This document shows, one piece after another, positions 33,484 to 42,870 of a stretch of 64,000 nucleotides of DNA. The stretch spans positions 252,610 to 316,609 of the forward strand of contig CAKSOL010000001.1 of assembly GCA_934477125.1 (NCBI GenBank). Direction: 5' to 3'. The notes under the pieces were generated by a model. It saw only the letters and a program-made list of their open reading frames with translations, did not search any database and was not told the DNA's origin. The stretch is from an uncultured Eubacteriales bacterium. GTDB lineage: Bacteria; Bacillota; Clostridia; Oscillospirales; Acutalibacteraceae. Made by a program: the position numbers and the translations under genes. The stretch's first letter is position 1, and each line of letters opens with the position of its first letter.

Positions 33484-34413
33484 ATGACTAAGAATGAAGC
33501 TGTTGAAATCAGACGCATTAAATTGCTTTCCCGTACCTATAAATCGGTTTGGAGTATAGTGAGGGCGGTATTGCTTATAGGTCTGTCGTTTATAATTCTG
33601 TATCCGCTGATTTATATGATAAGTATTGCTTTCAGACCGTTAAACGAGCTGTTTGACCCGTCGGTGGTTTGGATTCCCAAGCATTTTACACTCAGCAATA
33701 TAAAGCTGGCAATGAGCAAGATGAATATGCTTGAGCCGATAGGTTCGCGGAACTCGCTGTTTAATTCGGTTGTCGTAAATCTTCTGTCCGCGCTTTTGCA
33801 GGTATGCTCAACCGCATTTGTCGGTTACGGCTTTGCGCGCTTTGAATTTAAGCTCAGAGGATTTTTGTTCTCGGTCGTTATATTCACAATGGTAGTTCCG
33901 GTGAACAGTATAATAATCCCGCTGTTTTTAAATTACAGAAATCTGCACCTGCTCGATACTTATTTTGCGTTTTATATTCCTGCAATTTTAGGTCAGGGAA
34001 TACGCTCCGGCTTGTTTATATTCATATTCAGACAGTTTTTCAAGGGTATGCCAAAGGAATTTGAGGACGCCGCCTCGGTTGACGGCTGCGGAGGACTGAG
34101 AACCTTTCTGCAAATTTTCGTTCCGAATGCGGGACCCGCGTTTTTAACCTCGTTTTTGTTTTCAATCGTGTGGTATTGGAACGATTATTACTATTCCTCA
34201 ATGTTTTTCCCGACAAAGCAAACCGTTTCGCTTGCGCTTGCGGGGCTGAAGAATTTGCTGTCAACCGACGCAACGGTCGGCAGAGACCCATATCAGCTTT
34301 TGATTTTGCTGCAAGCCGGAAGCTTTCTTGTCTGCATACCGCTTTTGATTATGTATATGTTTTTACAGCGCTATTTTGTTCAAAGTATCGAACGTACCGG
34401 CATTGTCGGTTAA
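33484..34413 (+). CDS. sugar ABC transporter permease (MalG type), second importer
   Basis: 309 aa from ATG 33484, which follows GGAGGG. The frame is open further upstream, but that part overlaps the previous gene. Six helices; the EAA loop reads FEDAASVDGCGGLRTFLQIFVP; the N-terminal LIYMISIAFRPLNELFDP is the MalG-side pattern. It is the partner of the 32562 gene. Confidence 0.94.
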   Translation: MTKNEAVEIRRIKLLSRTYKSVWSIVRAVLLIGLSFIILYPLIYMISIAFRPLNELFDPSVVWIPKHFTLSNIKLAMSKMNMLEPIGSRNSLFNSVVVNLLSALLQVCSTAFVGYGFARFEFKLRGFLFSVVIFTMVVPVNSIIIPLFLNYRNLHLLDTYFAFYIPAILGQGIRSGLFIFIFRQFFKGMPKEFEDAASVDGCGGLRTFLQIFVPNAGPAFLTSFLFSIVWYWNDYYYSSMFFPTKQTVSLALAGLKNLLSTDATVGRDPYQLLILLQAGSFLVCIPLLIMYMFLQRYFVQSIERTGIVG

Positions 34414-34437
34414 AAATAAAAAAAGGAGACTGGAAAA

Positions 34438-35781
34438 ATGAAAAAAACAAAGAAACTGTTGTGCTTGCTGCTTGCGGGAGCTATGCTGACGGCGGCTGCC
34501 GGCTGCGGCGGAGAAAAAAAGACAGACGACCCTAAGAACGGCAAAAATTCCTATTCGACAAGCGAGCTTTTGCCGGAGCTTAACGCCAAGGGCACAAAGG
34601 TAACCGTTCTGACCCATTGGTCAAAGGACGATGTTAAAAATCAGACCTTCAATGCGTCGCTTAAAACTCAGTACGGCGTGGATGTGGAATACGTTACCGT
34701 TGACTGGAATGATTTAGGAACAAGACTTACCTCGATGGTTCTCAGCAATATGGCTCCCGATATATACATAGGCCGCTATAAGGATTATCCGGTTATTGCC
34801 TCGAAAAACCTTATACAGCCTCTCGATGAAATAATAGATTTCAAAAATCCGCTTTTTGAGTTTACAAAGGATACTCAGCCTACCGTACAGCTCGGCGGAA
34901 AGAATTATGCCGTTGCCTCTCCGGACCGCGTCGGCTGGATTGTATGGTATAACGAAAGAATGTTCTCCGAGGCGGGACTTGATACCCCGCGCGAGCTTTA
35001 TTGGAATAATAACTGGAACTGGGATACTTTCCTTAACGCCGCTAAGGAACTGACCGACGAAAAGAGCGGAATATACGGAGTCGGCGCAACCGGGAACTAT
35101 TTAACAATGACAACCGGCGAGCATTTCCTGAAATATGACAGCGCAACCGGCAAGCTTCAGAACAATCTCCGCAGTCCTATGATAGCAAAGGTTATGAATT
35201 TCTATGGCGACCTTGCTCAGAAATATAAGGTTTTAAGTCCCGATACCGAGGGTATACAGGCGTTTTCTCAGGGTAAGCTTGCGATGCTTATGGATGGCGA
35301 CTGGCTTGAGGAGTCTCAGCTGCTTGAACAGTCAAAGCGGAACGATGTAAACTTTGTTCCCGTTCCGAAATGCCCGGATGCGGATAAATACTATGTTCAG
35401 ACCGACTATGATCCGCTGTTTTCAATTCCGGTTGGAGCTGAAAATGTCGAGGGCGCAAAGGCTTATATCATTTATCAGCTGTTCAACCGCGCTTCGTTGG
35501 TTAAGAGAAACGATAATAAGGAAATGGCTAAAAAATATGACGAGAATATTCAGCGCCGCGTATCGGTTCTCGGCAACGATGATGACGATTTGAAAATGCA
35601 GGAAAGCTATAACGAGCTGTCTCCCGCGCATATCGTGGATTCACTCCCGGACTTCACAAGCATTGTATCAAGTATGCAGGACGAGGTGCGTTCAAAGGGA
35701 ACCTCCTGGGAAACCTTGGTTGAAAAGAATTATGCCGCTTTGCAGGCGTATGTTGATGAGTATAACAATGGGCTCTCCTGA
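34438..35781 (+). CDS. sugar ABC solute-binding lipoprotein, second importer
   Basis: 447 aa. Lipobox LTAAAGC places the lipid-bearing cysteine at about residue 22. The family 1 binding fold is visible in KVTVLTHWSKDDVKNQTF, MAPDIYIGRYKDYPVIASKN, GWIVWYNERMFSEAGLDTPR and FSQGKLAMLMDGDWLEESQ. It is expected to deliver oligosaccharides to the two permeases just upstream. Unlike the 23628 binding protein it is of normal length and lipid-anchored. Confidence 0.93.
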   Translation: MKKTKKLLCLLLAGAMLTAAAGCGGEKKTDDPKNGKNSYSTSELLPELNAKGTKVTVLTHWSKDDVKNQTFNASLKTQYGVDVEYVTVDWNDLGTRLTSMVLSNMAPDIYIGRYKDYPVIASKNLIQPLDEIIDFKNPLFEFTKDTQPTVQLGGKNYAVASPDRVGWIVWYNERMFSEAGLDTPRELYWNNNWNWDTFLNAAKELTDEKSGIYGVGATGNYLTMTTGEHFLKYDSATGKLQNNLRSPMIAKVMNFYGDLAQKYKVLSPDTEGIQAFSQGKLAMLMDGDWLEESQLLEQSKRNDVNFVPVPKCPDADKYYVQTDYDPLFSIPVGAENVEGAKAYIIYQLFNRASLVKRNDNKEMAKKYDENIQRRVSVLGNDDDDLKMQESYNELSPAHIVDSLPDFTSIVSSMQDEVRSKGTSWETLVEKNYAALQAYVDEYNNGLS

Positions 35782-35817
35782 GCGCTTGCCCGTTGCCTTT
35801 AAAGGGAGGTTATAATA

Positions 35818-38259
35818 ATGTCCGGGCGTTTTTTAAAGATACTTGCCGGGTTAATGGCTCTGTCGCTGATATCCGGCTGCGGCAAAAAGGCTGATGCCGG
35901 GAAAAAGGAAACGGAAATTCATATCGGCTCGGTAGGCGCGGCGGATATGGCGTCTGTTGACGCGACCTCGCTTATAAAGTCCGTTCCGTCGGTTTCAACC
36001 GAAATCCTGAAAAATCCGGGTAAGGGATGGTTTATATACGGCGACGGCGAAAATAACCTGACTCCGTTCAGCAGTCAGCCGCTTGCGTGGAAGTATGCCT
36101 CGTTTGGGTATTGCCGGTACGATTGGGCGACTCTCGAACCGGAGGAGGGTAAATACGACTGGTCGTATATCGACAGCGCAATCGAATCCTGCCGCGAAAA
36201 CGGCGCGAGATTTGCATTCGGCGTTATGAGCATTAACCCGACAAGCAAAAAGGAATATGTAACGCCGAAGTGGGTGTATGATGCCGGGGCGAAAGGCTAT
36301 GAAAGCGGCGTTAAAAATTCGCTGTCCGATTCGCAGGAAAAAAGTATTCAATATGTTCCCGAATTTTCCGATCCGATTTATATTGAAAAGCTTCAGAGCT
36401 TTGCAAACGCTCTTGCCGGACGTTACGGCGGCAGTCCGGATATCGAATTTATTGATATCCGCTGCTACGGCTCATGGGGCGAAAACAATATGTTTGATAT
36501 CGACGCTTATTATAAGGACCGTCCCGATACCGGCGTGGACGGCGAGACTATGTGGCGCTGCTGGGAAACCTATATAAATTCATTCAGGGATACCGGAACG
36601 CGGCTTATGGTAGCATACAGCCTCGGCGATGACGCCTGTAAGGAGTATTACGAAAGGGCGATAGAGGCGGGAGTCGGCGTAAGATACGACGGACTTTGCC
36701 ATTGGACCTCAAGCGGAACCGGAGCTTCAAACGCCTGGGGCATAGGAAAGGTTCCGTCAGCGTTGGAATTTGCGGCGTCATACGGATATATAAAGAACAA
36801 GGGCTCCTGGGACGCCGGACTTTTTGAAGAAACGGTTACAACAACCCGAACCAGCTATTATCCTCTCGGAGGAGCATATACCAACGACGCAACGGCTTTC
36901 GTAACCGATAATAAGGAGCTTATAGAGTCTATGAGCAACCGGATAGGCTACCATTTTACTCTGAACGAGGTTATGGTTTCGCCAACCGTCGGTCAGGGAG
37001 ACAGCGACGTTCTTATTATGCGGTTGACCAACGGCGGAAATGCGCCGGTGTTTAAAAAGCTCAATGTCGCCGCCGCTCTGATAGATGAAAACGGAAAGAC
37101 GGTTGATATTTGCTGGCTTGATGGGGTTGATATGTCGGCTGTTACGCCGTCTATGGATAACAAAACCGAGTATAAGTCGGTAACTCTCGTCAGTCCGCTG
37201 AAGTTTTCAAAGCATAAGTCCGGCAAGTATAAGCTGGCAATCGGTCTGTTTACATCAAAGGACTTGAAAAATCCGGATGTTAAGCTCGGAAATAAAAACC
37301 AGACCGATAACTGGTATACTGCCTACGACCCGGACGCCGTAAGTCTGGAAAACATAAATTACGCCGCATTCTGCAAGGTCAGCGCGTCAACTCAGTTCAG
37401 CGATAAATTTGCGGCAGGCAACGCCGCGGATATGGACTATACGAGCGCCTGGTCATCCGCTGTTACGGCGGAGCCGCAGGATGTAACCTTTGATTTGGGA
37501 AGCGTAAGAGAGGTAAGCACGGTTGAGCTTTATTGGGGAGCGAATTATGCAAAGCAATATCGCGTAATGCTTTCCGAGGACGGCAAGGATTATAGGGAGG
37601 TATATACTACCTCTTCGGCTGACGGCGGCAAGGCTTATATAGGCTTTGAAAAGCAGAAGGCGCGTTATATTAAGCTGACGCTTGAAAGCGCGGACCAGTC
37701 AGGCGATGCCTCGGCGGGCTTTGAGGCAAAGCAGGGCGTAAATATTTTAAGAAACGGCGATTTTGAAAACGGACTCAACAGCTGGACTATGAATGAATGT
37801 ACGGCGGAAATATCCGGCGATGCTCACGGCGGCTCTTCATCTGCAAGGGTTGCGGCGAGAACCTCGGATAACGGTTGCCTCAGACAGTCCATAGCCGCAA
37901 GGCTTAATCAGACCGGAACCGGCAAATATGAGATTTCCGGCTGGTTTAAGGCAAAGCAGAACGCACTTGCAACTATAAGTATGCACATTAAGGGCAAGGA
38001 AGATTGGGGCAATGATTATTTCATTGAACTCGGAGAGCTGAAAGCGGGCGAATGGACAAAGCTTTCGGCTGTGATTGACGTTCAATGGCAGGGCAAGGCG
38101 GATTATGCCTATATAAACGCTCCCGATACTATGCTTTCGGCGATTGAGACGCTGGTAGACGATCTTGAAATGAAAAAAATTGAGCCGGTAACCGGAGAAA
38201 TCGAATATACTCCGGTTACCGAAGGAAGCTATACGCTCCTTGAGACGTTCGTTTACTGA
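35818..38259 (+). CDS. DUF4832-type putative glycosidase lipoprotein with discoidin and CBM modules
   Basis: 813 aa. Lipobox LISGC sets the mature N-terminus at Cys21. A catalytic-like region (about 55-515) begins LKNPGKGWFIYGDGENN and includes EPEEGKYDWSYIDSAIESC, ARFAFGVMS and IEFIDIRCYGSWGEN, all matching DUF4832-type proteins whose fold resembles clan-A glycosidases. A C-terminal sandwich, a discoidin-like F5/8C module (about 525-635) and a CBM4/9-like module (about 640-795, NILRNGDFENGLNSW) follow. The next gene is a paralogue of the catalytic part. The substrate is unknown; the locus suggests a mannan or decorated hemicellulose. Confidence 0.8.
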   Translation: MSGRFLKILAGLMALSLISGCGKKADAGKKETEIHIGSVGAADMASVDATSLIKSVPSVSTEILKNPGKGWFIYGDGENNLTPFSSQPLAWKYASFGYCRYDWATLEPEEGKYDWSYIDSAIESCRENGARFAFGVMSINPTSKKEYVTPKWVYDAGAKGYESGVKNSLSDSQEKSIQYVPEFSDPIYIEKLQSFANALAGRYGGSPDIEFIDIRCYGSWGENNMFDIDAYYKDRPDTGVDGETMWRCWETYINSFRDTGTRLMVAYSLGDDACKEYYERAIEAGVGVRYDGLCHWTSSGTGASNAWGIGKVPSALEFAASYGYIKNKGSWDAGLFEETVTTTRTSYYPLGGAYTNDATAFVTDNKELIESMSNRIGYHFTLNEVMVSPTVGQGDSDVLIMRLTNGGNAPVFKKLNVAAALIDENGKTVDICWLDGVDMSAVTPSMDNKTEYKSVTLVSPLKFSKHKSGKYKLAIGLFTSKDLKNPDVKLGNKNQTDNWYTAYDPDAVSLENINYAAFCKVSASTQFSDKFAAGNAADMDYTSAWSSAVTAEPQDVTFDLGSVREVSTVELYWGANYAKQYRVMLSEDGKDYREVYTTSSADGGKAYIGFEKQKARYIKLTLESADQSGDASAGFEAKQGVNILRNGDFENGLNSWTMNECTAEISGDAHGGSSSARVAARTSDNGCLRQSIAARLNQTGTGKYEISGWFKAKQNALATISMHIKGKEDWGNDYFIELGELKAGEWTKLSAVIDVQWQGKADYAYINAPDTMLSAIETLVDDLEMKKIEPVTGEIEYTPVTEGSYTLLETFVY

Positions 38260-38283
38260 TTTTGCGTTTGCAGAGGTGAAATG

Positions 38284-40020
38284 ATGAGAAAAAGAATTAT
38301 AACCGCAGCGATGTCGGTTCTGGCACTGTCGGTAGTTGCTGCATCGGCCGCCGTTTATGCTCCGAGCGAGCTGTCAACTGAAACCGGCGCCGACTGGGGA
38401 TATGACGTACCGCTGCTGTTCGGAGACGCTAACGGCGACAGTCTGGTCGATATCCGCGACCTTGTCAGAATGAAAAGGTATATTTCCGATACCTCCGACG
38501 GCTCGGTATGGATTGATTCCGGAGCCTGCGATTATAACGGAGACAGTTATATCGACAGCTCCGATCTCGGCGCTATGAGACGTCAGCTTTTAACCGCGAA
38601 AACAAACTGGCTGCTTGAAAACAGCGTAGGGGCGCCGGACTGGGAAACGATTGATGAAAGCTCTCTTATAACGCTTAAAGCCGAAGCGTCATCGGGGCTT
38701 TTGAAAAATCCGGGCAAGGGCTGGTATGTCTACGGCAGCGGAAATAATAAGGAAAATCCGTTTACCGAAAAGCAGACTGCGGCTTGGGATTACGCCTCAA
38801 TCGGCTATATACGCTACAGCTGGAAGGATATAGAGCCGCAGGAGGGAAAATTCGATTGGGATTATATCGATAACGCGATAAAGGAATGTAAAAAGCATAA
38901 CGCGCGGTTTGCATTCGGAATAATGAGCGCAGATCCTATGTCAGCGGATGAATATGTCACTCCCGAATGGGTGTTTAACGCAGGCGCGAAGTTTTATTAC
39001 AGCGAGGTTAATAACTCAATCAGCGGTACTGCCGGGGTAAAACAGTATGTTCCGGATTTCGGCGATAAGGTATATATCGATAAGCTCGAAAATCTGGCAA
39101 ACGCGCTCGCCCGCCGCTACGGCGGCAGTCCGGATATTGAATTTATCGATATCCGCTGCTACGGCTCATGGGGAGAAAACAATTTCTACGATATAAAAGA
39201 GCTGTATAAGGAACAGGATGACACGGGCGTAAACGGCGAGGATATGTGGAACTGCTGGCAAACCTATATAAACGCCTTTGAAAATACCGGAACAAGGCTT
39301 ATAGTGGCATACAGCCTGAAAAATAACGCCTTGAAAGAGGTCTTTGAAAGAGCGGTTAATGCCGGAGTCGGACTGAGAAATGACGGTGCGTTTCATTGGA
39401 ACGGCAGCAACTACGGAGCAACCAATCTTTGGGTTGCGGGAAAAGCGCCCGCAGTTATGGAGTTTGCCGCTTCATACGGTATTTTAAAGAGCAAGGGCAG
39501 CTGGGATACCGATAAATTCCTTGATTCGGTCTCGGCGACAGGAACAAGCTACTATCCGTTGGGCGGAGCTTGGGAAACGGACGCTCAGACGTTTATAGAT
39601 GACCAGAAATCCGCTATTGAGGAAATGACAAATAAAATCGGCTATCATTTTGCTCTTTCCGAAGTGAAGGTATCAAAAACAATGGGCTTCGGAAGCGGAA
39701 ACGCGCTGATTATGAGCTGGATTAACAGCGGAAATGCGCCGATTTTCATAAAATCGCATTTAGCAGCGGCGCTGCTCGATAAAAACGGTAACGCAGTTGA
39801 AATCTGCTGGCTTGACGGCGTTGATATGTCTCAGATTGCTCCGCAGTCCGATGCCGGCACAGTCACCGTTGAAAGTCCGCTTAAATTTTATAACAGCCCC
39901 GACGCGGGATATCGGTTGGCAATCGGTTTGTTCACATCAAAGAACCGCTCCGAGCCCGATATAAGGCTCGGAAATGCAAACCGCACCGAGAGCGGCTGGT
40001 ATGTGTTATCCGAGCAGTAA
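38284..40020 (+). CDS. DUF4832-type putative glycosidase with N-terminal dockerin
   Basis: About 578 aa. Two adjacent ATGs exist; the second leaves 5 bases to AGAGGTG. After a Sec signal, residues about 45-104 form a type I dockerin with two EF-like repeats: FGDANGDSLVDIRDLVRMKR and DYNGDSYIDSSDLGAMRRQL, with the D-x-N/D-x-D calcium pattern. The catalytic-like domain (about 130-575) is closely similar to the preceding gene: LKNPGKGWYVYGSGNN, EPQEGKFDWDYIDNAIKEC, IEFIDIRCYGSWGEN and EICWLDGVDMS. A dockerin at the N-terminus is uncommon. It would bind a cohesin, but no cohesin gene is in the window. Confidence 0.82.
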   Translation: MRKRIITAAMSVLALSVVAASAAVYAPSELSTETGADWGYDVPLLFGDANGDSLVDIRDLVRMKRYISDTSDGSVWIDSGACDYNGDSYIDSSDLGAMRRQLLTAKTNWLLENSVGAPDWETIDESSLITLKAEASSGLLKNPGKGWYVYGSGNNKENPFTEKQTAAWDYASIGYIRYSWKDIEPQEGKFDWDYIDNAIKECKKHNARFAFGIMSADPMSADEYVTPEWVFNAGAKFYYSEVNNSISGTAGVKQYVPDFGDKVYIDKLENLANALARRYGGSPDIEFIDIRCYGSWGENNFYDIKELYKEQDDTGVNGEDMWNCWQTYINAFENTGTRLIVAYSLKNNALKEVFERAVNAGVGLRNDGAFHWNGSNYGATNLWVAGKAPAVMEFAASYGILKSKGSWDTDKFLDSVSATGTSYYPLGGAWETDAQTFIDDQKSAIEEMTNKIGYHFALSEVKVSKTMGFGSGNALIMSWINSGNAPIFIKSHLAAALLDKNGNAVEICWLDGVDMSQIAPQSDAGTVTVESPLKFYNSPDAGYRLAIGLFTSKNRSEPDIRLGNANRTESGWYVLSEQ

Positions 40021-40057
40021 CCAACGCGGTAATATTCTCTAAAAAGGAGGAGTATTG

Positions 40058-42811
40058 ATGAAACGAATTATATCGGTTTTAGTCGCCTGTGCCTGCCTTT
40101 TGGCAGCAATTCCCTTTGCTTTTTCCGCTTTGGCAGACGATATTCCGCCAAAGGTACGCAGCGGAGAAAAATCCCTGTGCGTTTATGATTTCGTTCATGC
40201 TTGGGACACCGTTAAGCTGGATATAAAAAATATTATGGGAACGGCAGTACCGGCGGGGCGTAAGCTAAAGCTTAACGTTGAAATTTCCTACCTTATCGGC
40301 GCGGAAACCGAAAGGAACGATTTATCATTTGCGCCTAAGGTACATATTTCAACCGACGCGGCAAACGTAAAGGAATTCACCTTTAGCTTCGATGTCAAGG
40401 CTACGACCAAAAAATGGGTGACATTTTCGGGCGATATAACCTGCGACCTTGGCGATACCGTCGGCAATAAAATCGAATGGGCTTATATTACGCTTTTTGC
40501 GCCCGGAGAGACCGATATTTCGGTCTATGTGGATGATATCAAGATAACCGGAGAAAACGGAGTTCTGCTTGAACAGGGCTTTGAGGACTTCGACGAAAGC
40601 GCAAATGCCGAGGATTTAAAGGGCTGCGGCTTGCAGACTCAATGGGGCGGCGGAGATAATGAATGCCGTTATAAAATCATATCTGTCCGGAAGGAAGATG
40701 AGAAAGCTCCCGAGCTTGTCAAAACCGGAGAAAAATCCCTGTGCGTTTATGATTTCGTTCATGCCTGGGACACCGTTAAGCTGGATATAAAAAATCTTAT
40801 GGGAACGGCAGTACCGGCAGGACGTAAGCTAAAGCTTAACGTTGAAATTTCCTACCTTATCGGCGCTGAAACCGAAAGGAACGATTTGCCGTTTGCGCCT
40901 AAGGTACATATTTCAACCGACGCGGCAAACGTAAAGGAATTCACCTTTAGCTCCGATGTCAAAGCTACGACCAAAAAATGGGTGACATTTTCAGGCGATA
41001 TAACCTGCGACCTCGGCGATACCGCCGGCAATAAAATCGAATGGGCTTATATTACGCTTTTTGCACCCGGCGAGACTGATATTTCGGTCTATGTGGACGA
41101 TATCAAGATAACCGGAGAAAGCGGAATTCTGCTTGAGCAGGGCTTTGAGGACTTCGACGAAAGCGCAACTGCCGAGGATTTAAAGGGCTGCGGCTTGCAA
41201 ACCCAATGGGGCGGCGGAGATAATGAATGCCGCTATAAAATCATATCGGTTAAAAAATCGGATAACCCGGATGACGGCAAGGGAGATAAGCCTGACGATG
41301 ATGATAACGACGACGAGCCTCAGCAAACGCCGTCAATAGTTCACAGCGGAACAAAGGCACTCCTTGTATACGATCTTGTTCATCCCTGGGATACCGCAAA
41401 AATCGAAATGAAAAAGCTTCAGGGACTTGATATTTCGGCAAATAAAACCGTAACCCTGCATATTGAGATTTCCTATCTGCTCAAGTCTGATAAGGCGGTA
41501 AAAAATCATCCGATGTCGCCTAAAGCTGTTTTTTCGGCAGACGAAGAAACAAGCAGGGAATATGAATTTTCTTCGGGTGAGCAGGTAATGGCTTCTACCG
41601 GCAGCTGGGCGACCTTTAAGGGAGACCTTGTCTGCGACCTGAGCGCGCTTTCAGGCGATACCGTTAAATGGGCGTACGTTTCAATGTTCAGCGTAAATTC
41701 AACCGATATTGATGTTTATGTTGACGATATAATCATTGAATGGAACGGAAGGGTTATAGCCGGTCAGGATTTTGAGGCTCTCACGCCGAGCGCAAATATT
41801 GAGCTGCTTAAATCAAACGGTATTCAGACTCAATGGAGCGGCGGACCGGAGAGTGAATGTTCGCTTAAAATAGTTTCAACTGAGGAAGAAATTATAATTC
41901 CGCCCGATTCGGCAACCGGCTGGAAAGGCGATGTATGCAAAGGAACAAAGGCGCTTCGCATTTACGACCGCGCCGAGGAATACGTTTCCCCGATGTTTGA
42001 TATCAGAAGAAGCGATCTTGTCGGATATAAGGTAAAATCCGGGGACGTTTTTGAATTTGACGTAAGCGCCGCCTATAAACTCGGCGCAGGCGCTAAGGCG
42101 GAGGAGTCGCTTTATCCGATAATTCAGATAAATTATAAAAACGGCGTAAACCAGCAGTTCTGGTCAACAACGACCGCCGGAGTCAAGGTCTCTTCGGAAA
42201 GCGGCTGGGGCGTATATTCAGGCAAAATCAGCTGCGATTTCACAGACTCAAAATGGCAGACAAAGGGCGCCGGCTCCGTTCCGGAGGGCTCTGAGATAGA
42301 ACGGGTGATTTTGAAAATATTCGGAGGAACCTTTGAGAGCGGAACCGAGGATATTTATATCGATGAATTAAGCGTTATTTATAAGGGCGCTCAGATGTGT
42401 CCCTACGGCAGCTTTGAAATGCTTGCCGATTCTCAGATAAACACTGCCGGATTTTTCTTTGAATACGGCGGAATAGGAAAAATGGCTATTGTTGAGGGCG
42501 AGGGAGCCGCGGCGTCCGACAGGGACGGCAGCAAATTCCGCCTTTTAAGCGAAAATACGGATATTGATATTACTCCGCGCGCCGATACTGCGGACAATAA
42601 CGCAGGAAACGGCTCTCAGGGCAAGAACAACAGCGGAAGCAAACAGCCTGACAGCGAGGTTAAGCCCGCCGCCGAGGAAACAAAGGGCGGCATACCCGCA
42701 GCACTGATAATTTCGCTTGCGGCAGTAATCGTTGCCGCGGGAGCGGCAGCTTTCGGAACAGTATTCGTAAAAAAGGCAAATAAAAAGCGTTCCGGGAGTC
42801 CTAAACAGTAA
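40058..42811 (+). CDS. surface protein with four tandem binding-type modules and C-terminal membrane anchor
   Basis: 917 aa. ATG 40058 follows AAGGAGG. A Sec signal is followed by four beta-rich modules of about 170 residues (about 30-205, 220-395, 425-600, 625-805). Each begins with a (S/G)xKxLxxYD motif and ends near VYVDDIxI..GQDFE-type sequence, like CBM-type jelly rolls. Modules 1 and 2 are almost identical, including at DNA level. An acidic/asparagine-rich linker and one hydrophobic helix (about 870-892, IPAALIISLAAVIVAAGAAA) with a basic tail (KKANKKRSGSPKQ) anchor it in the membrane; there is no LPxTG. The likely role is to hold polysaccharide at the cell surface. No catalytic motif was seen. 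Confidence 0.75.
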   Translation: MKRIISVLVACACLLAAIPFAFSALADDIPPKVRSGEKSLCVYDFVHAWDTVKLDIKNIMGTAVPAGRKLKLNVEISYLIGAETERNDLSFAPKVHISTDAANVKEFTFSFDVKATTKKWVTFSGDITCDLGDTVGNKIEWAYITLFAPGETDISVYVDDIKITGENGVLLEQGFEDFDESANAEDLKGCGLQTQWGGGDNECRYKIISVRKEDEKAPELVKTGEKSLCVYDFVHAWDTVKLDIKNLMGTAVPAGRKLKLNVEISYLIGAETERNDLPFAPKVHISTDAANVKEFTFSSDVKATTKKWVTFSGDITCDLGDTAGNKIEWAYITLFAPGETDISVYVDDIKITGESGILLEQGFEDFDESATAEDLKGCGLQTQWGGGDNECRYKIISVKKSDNPDDGKGDKPDDDDNDDEPQQTPSIVHSGTKALLVYDLVHPWDTAKIEMKKLQGLDISANKTVTLHIEISYLLKSDKAVKNHPMSPKAVFSADEETSREYEFSSGEQVMASTGSWATFKGDLVCDLSALSGDTVKWAYVSMFSVNSTDIDVYVDDIIIEWNGRVIAGQDFEALTPSANIELLKSNGIQTQWSGGPESECSLKIVSTEEEIIIPPDSATGWKGDVCKGTKALRIYDRAEEYVSPMFDIRRSDLVGYKVKSGDVFEFDVSAAYKLGAGAKAEESLYPIIQINYKNGVNQQFWSTTTAGVKVSSESGWGVYSGKISCDFTDSKWQTKGAGSVPEGSEIERVILKIFGGTFESGTEDIYIDELSVIYKGAQMCPYGSFEMLADSQINTAGFFFEYGGIGKMAIVEGEGAAASDRDGSKFRLLSENTDIDITPRADTADNNAGNGSQGKNNSGSKQPDSEVKPAAEETKGGIPAALIISLAAVIVAAGAAAFGTVFVKKANKKRSGSPKQ
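40163..41250 (+). repeat. in-frame tandem duplication of a 564-base module
   Basis: Segment 40163-40686 recurs at 40727-41250 with a constant offset of 564 bases (188 codons). Differences are few and mostly synonymous, for example GCTTGGGAC/GCCTGGGAC. This is a recent duplication of a binding module plus its linker. Confidence 0.9.
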
Positions 42812-42838
42812 AAATCCCTTTCGGCAAAAAACAAATAA

Positions 42839-42854
42839 GCCGTTTATAAACGGC
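42839..42854. repeat. 16-bp perfect palindrome upstream of the large phosphoesterase gene
   Basis: GCCGTTTATAAACGGC lies between two genes, 16 bases before the next ATG. It is an mRNA hairpin or an operator; there is no T run, so termination is unlikely. Confidence 0.4.
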
Positions 42855-42870
42855 AGAATGGAGCTTGTTT

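Noticed and set aside
40058..42811. Sortase-anchored surface protein
   Set aside because: The C-terminus has a hydrophobic helix and basic tail but no LPxTG-like motif before it; a plain membrane anchor is assumed.
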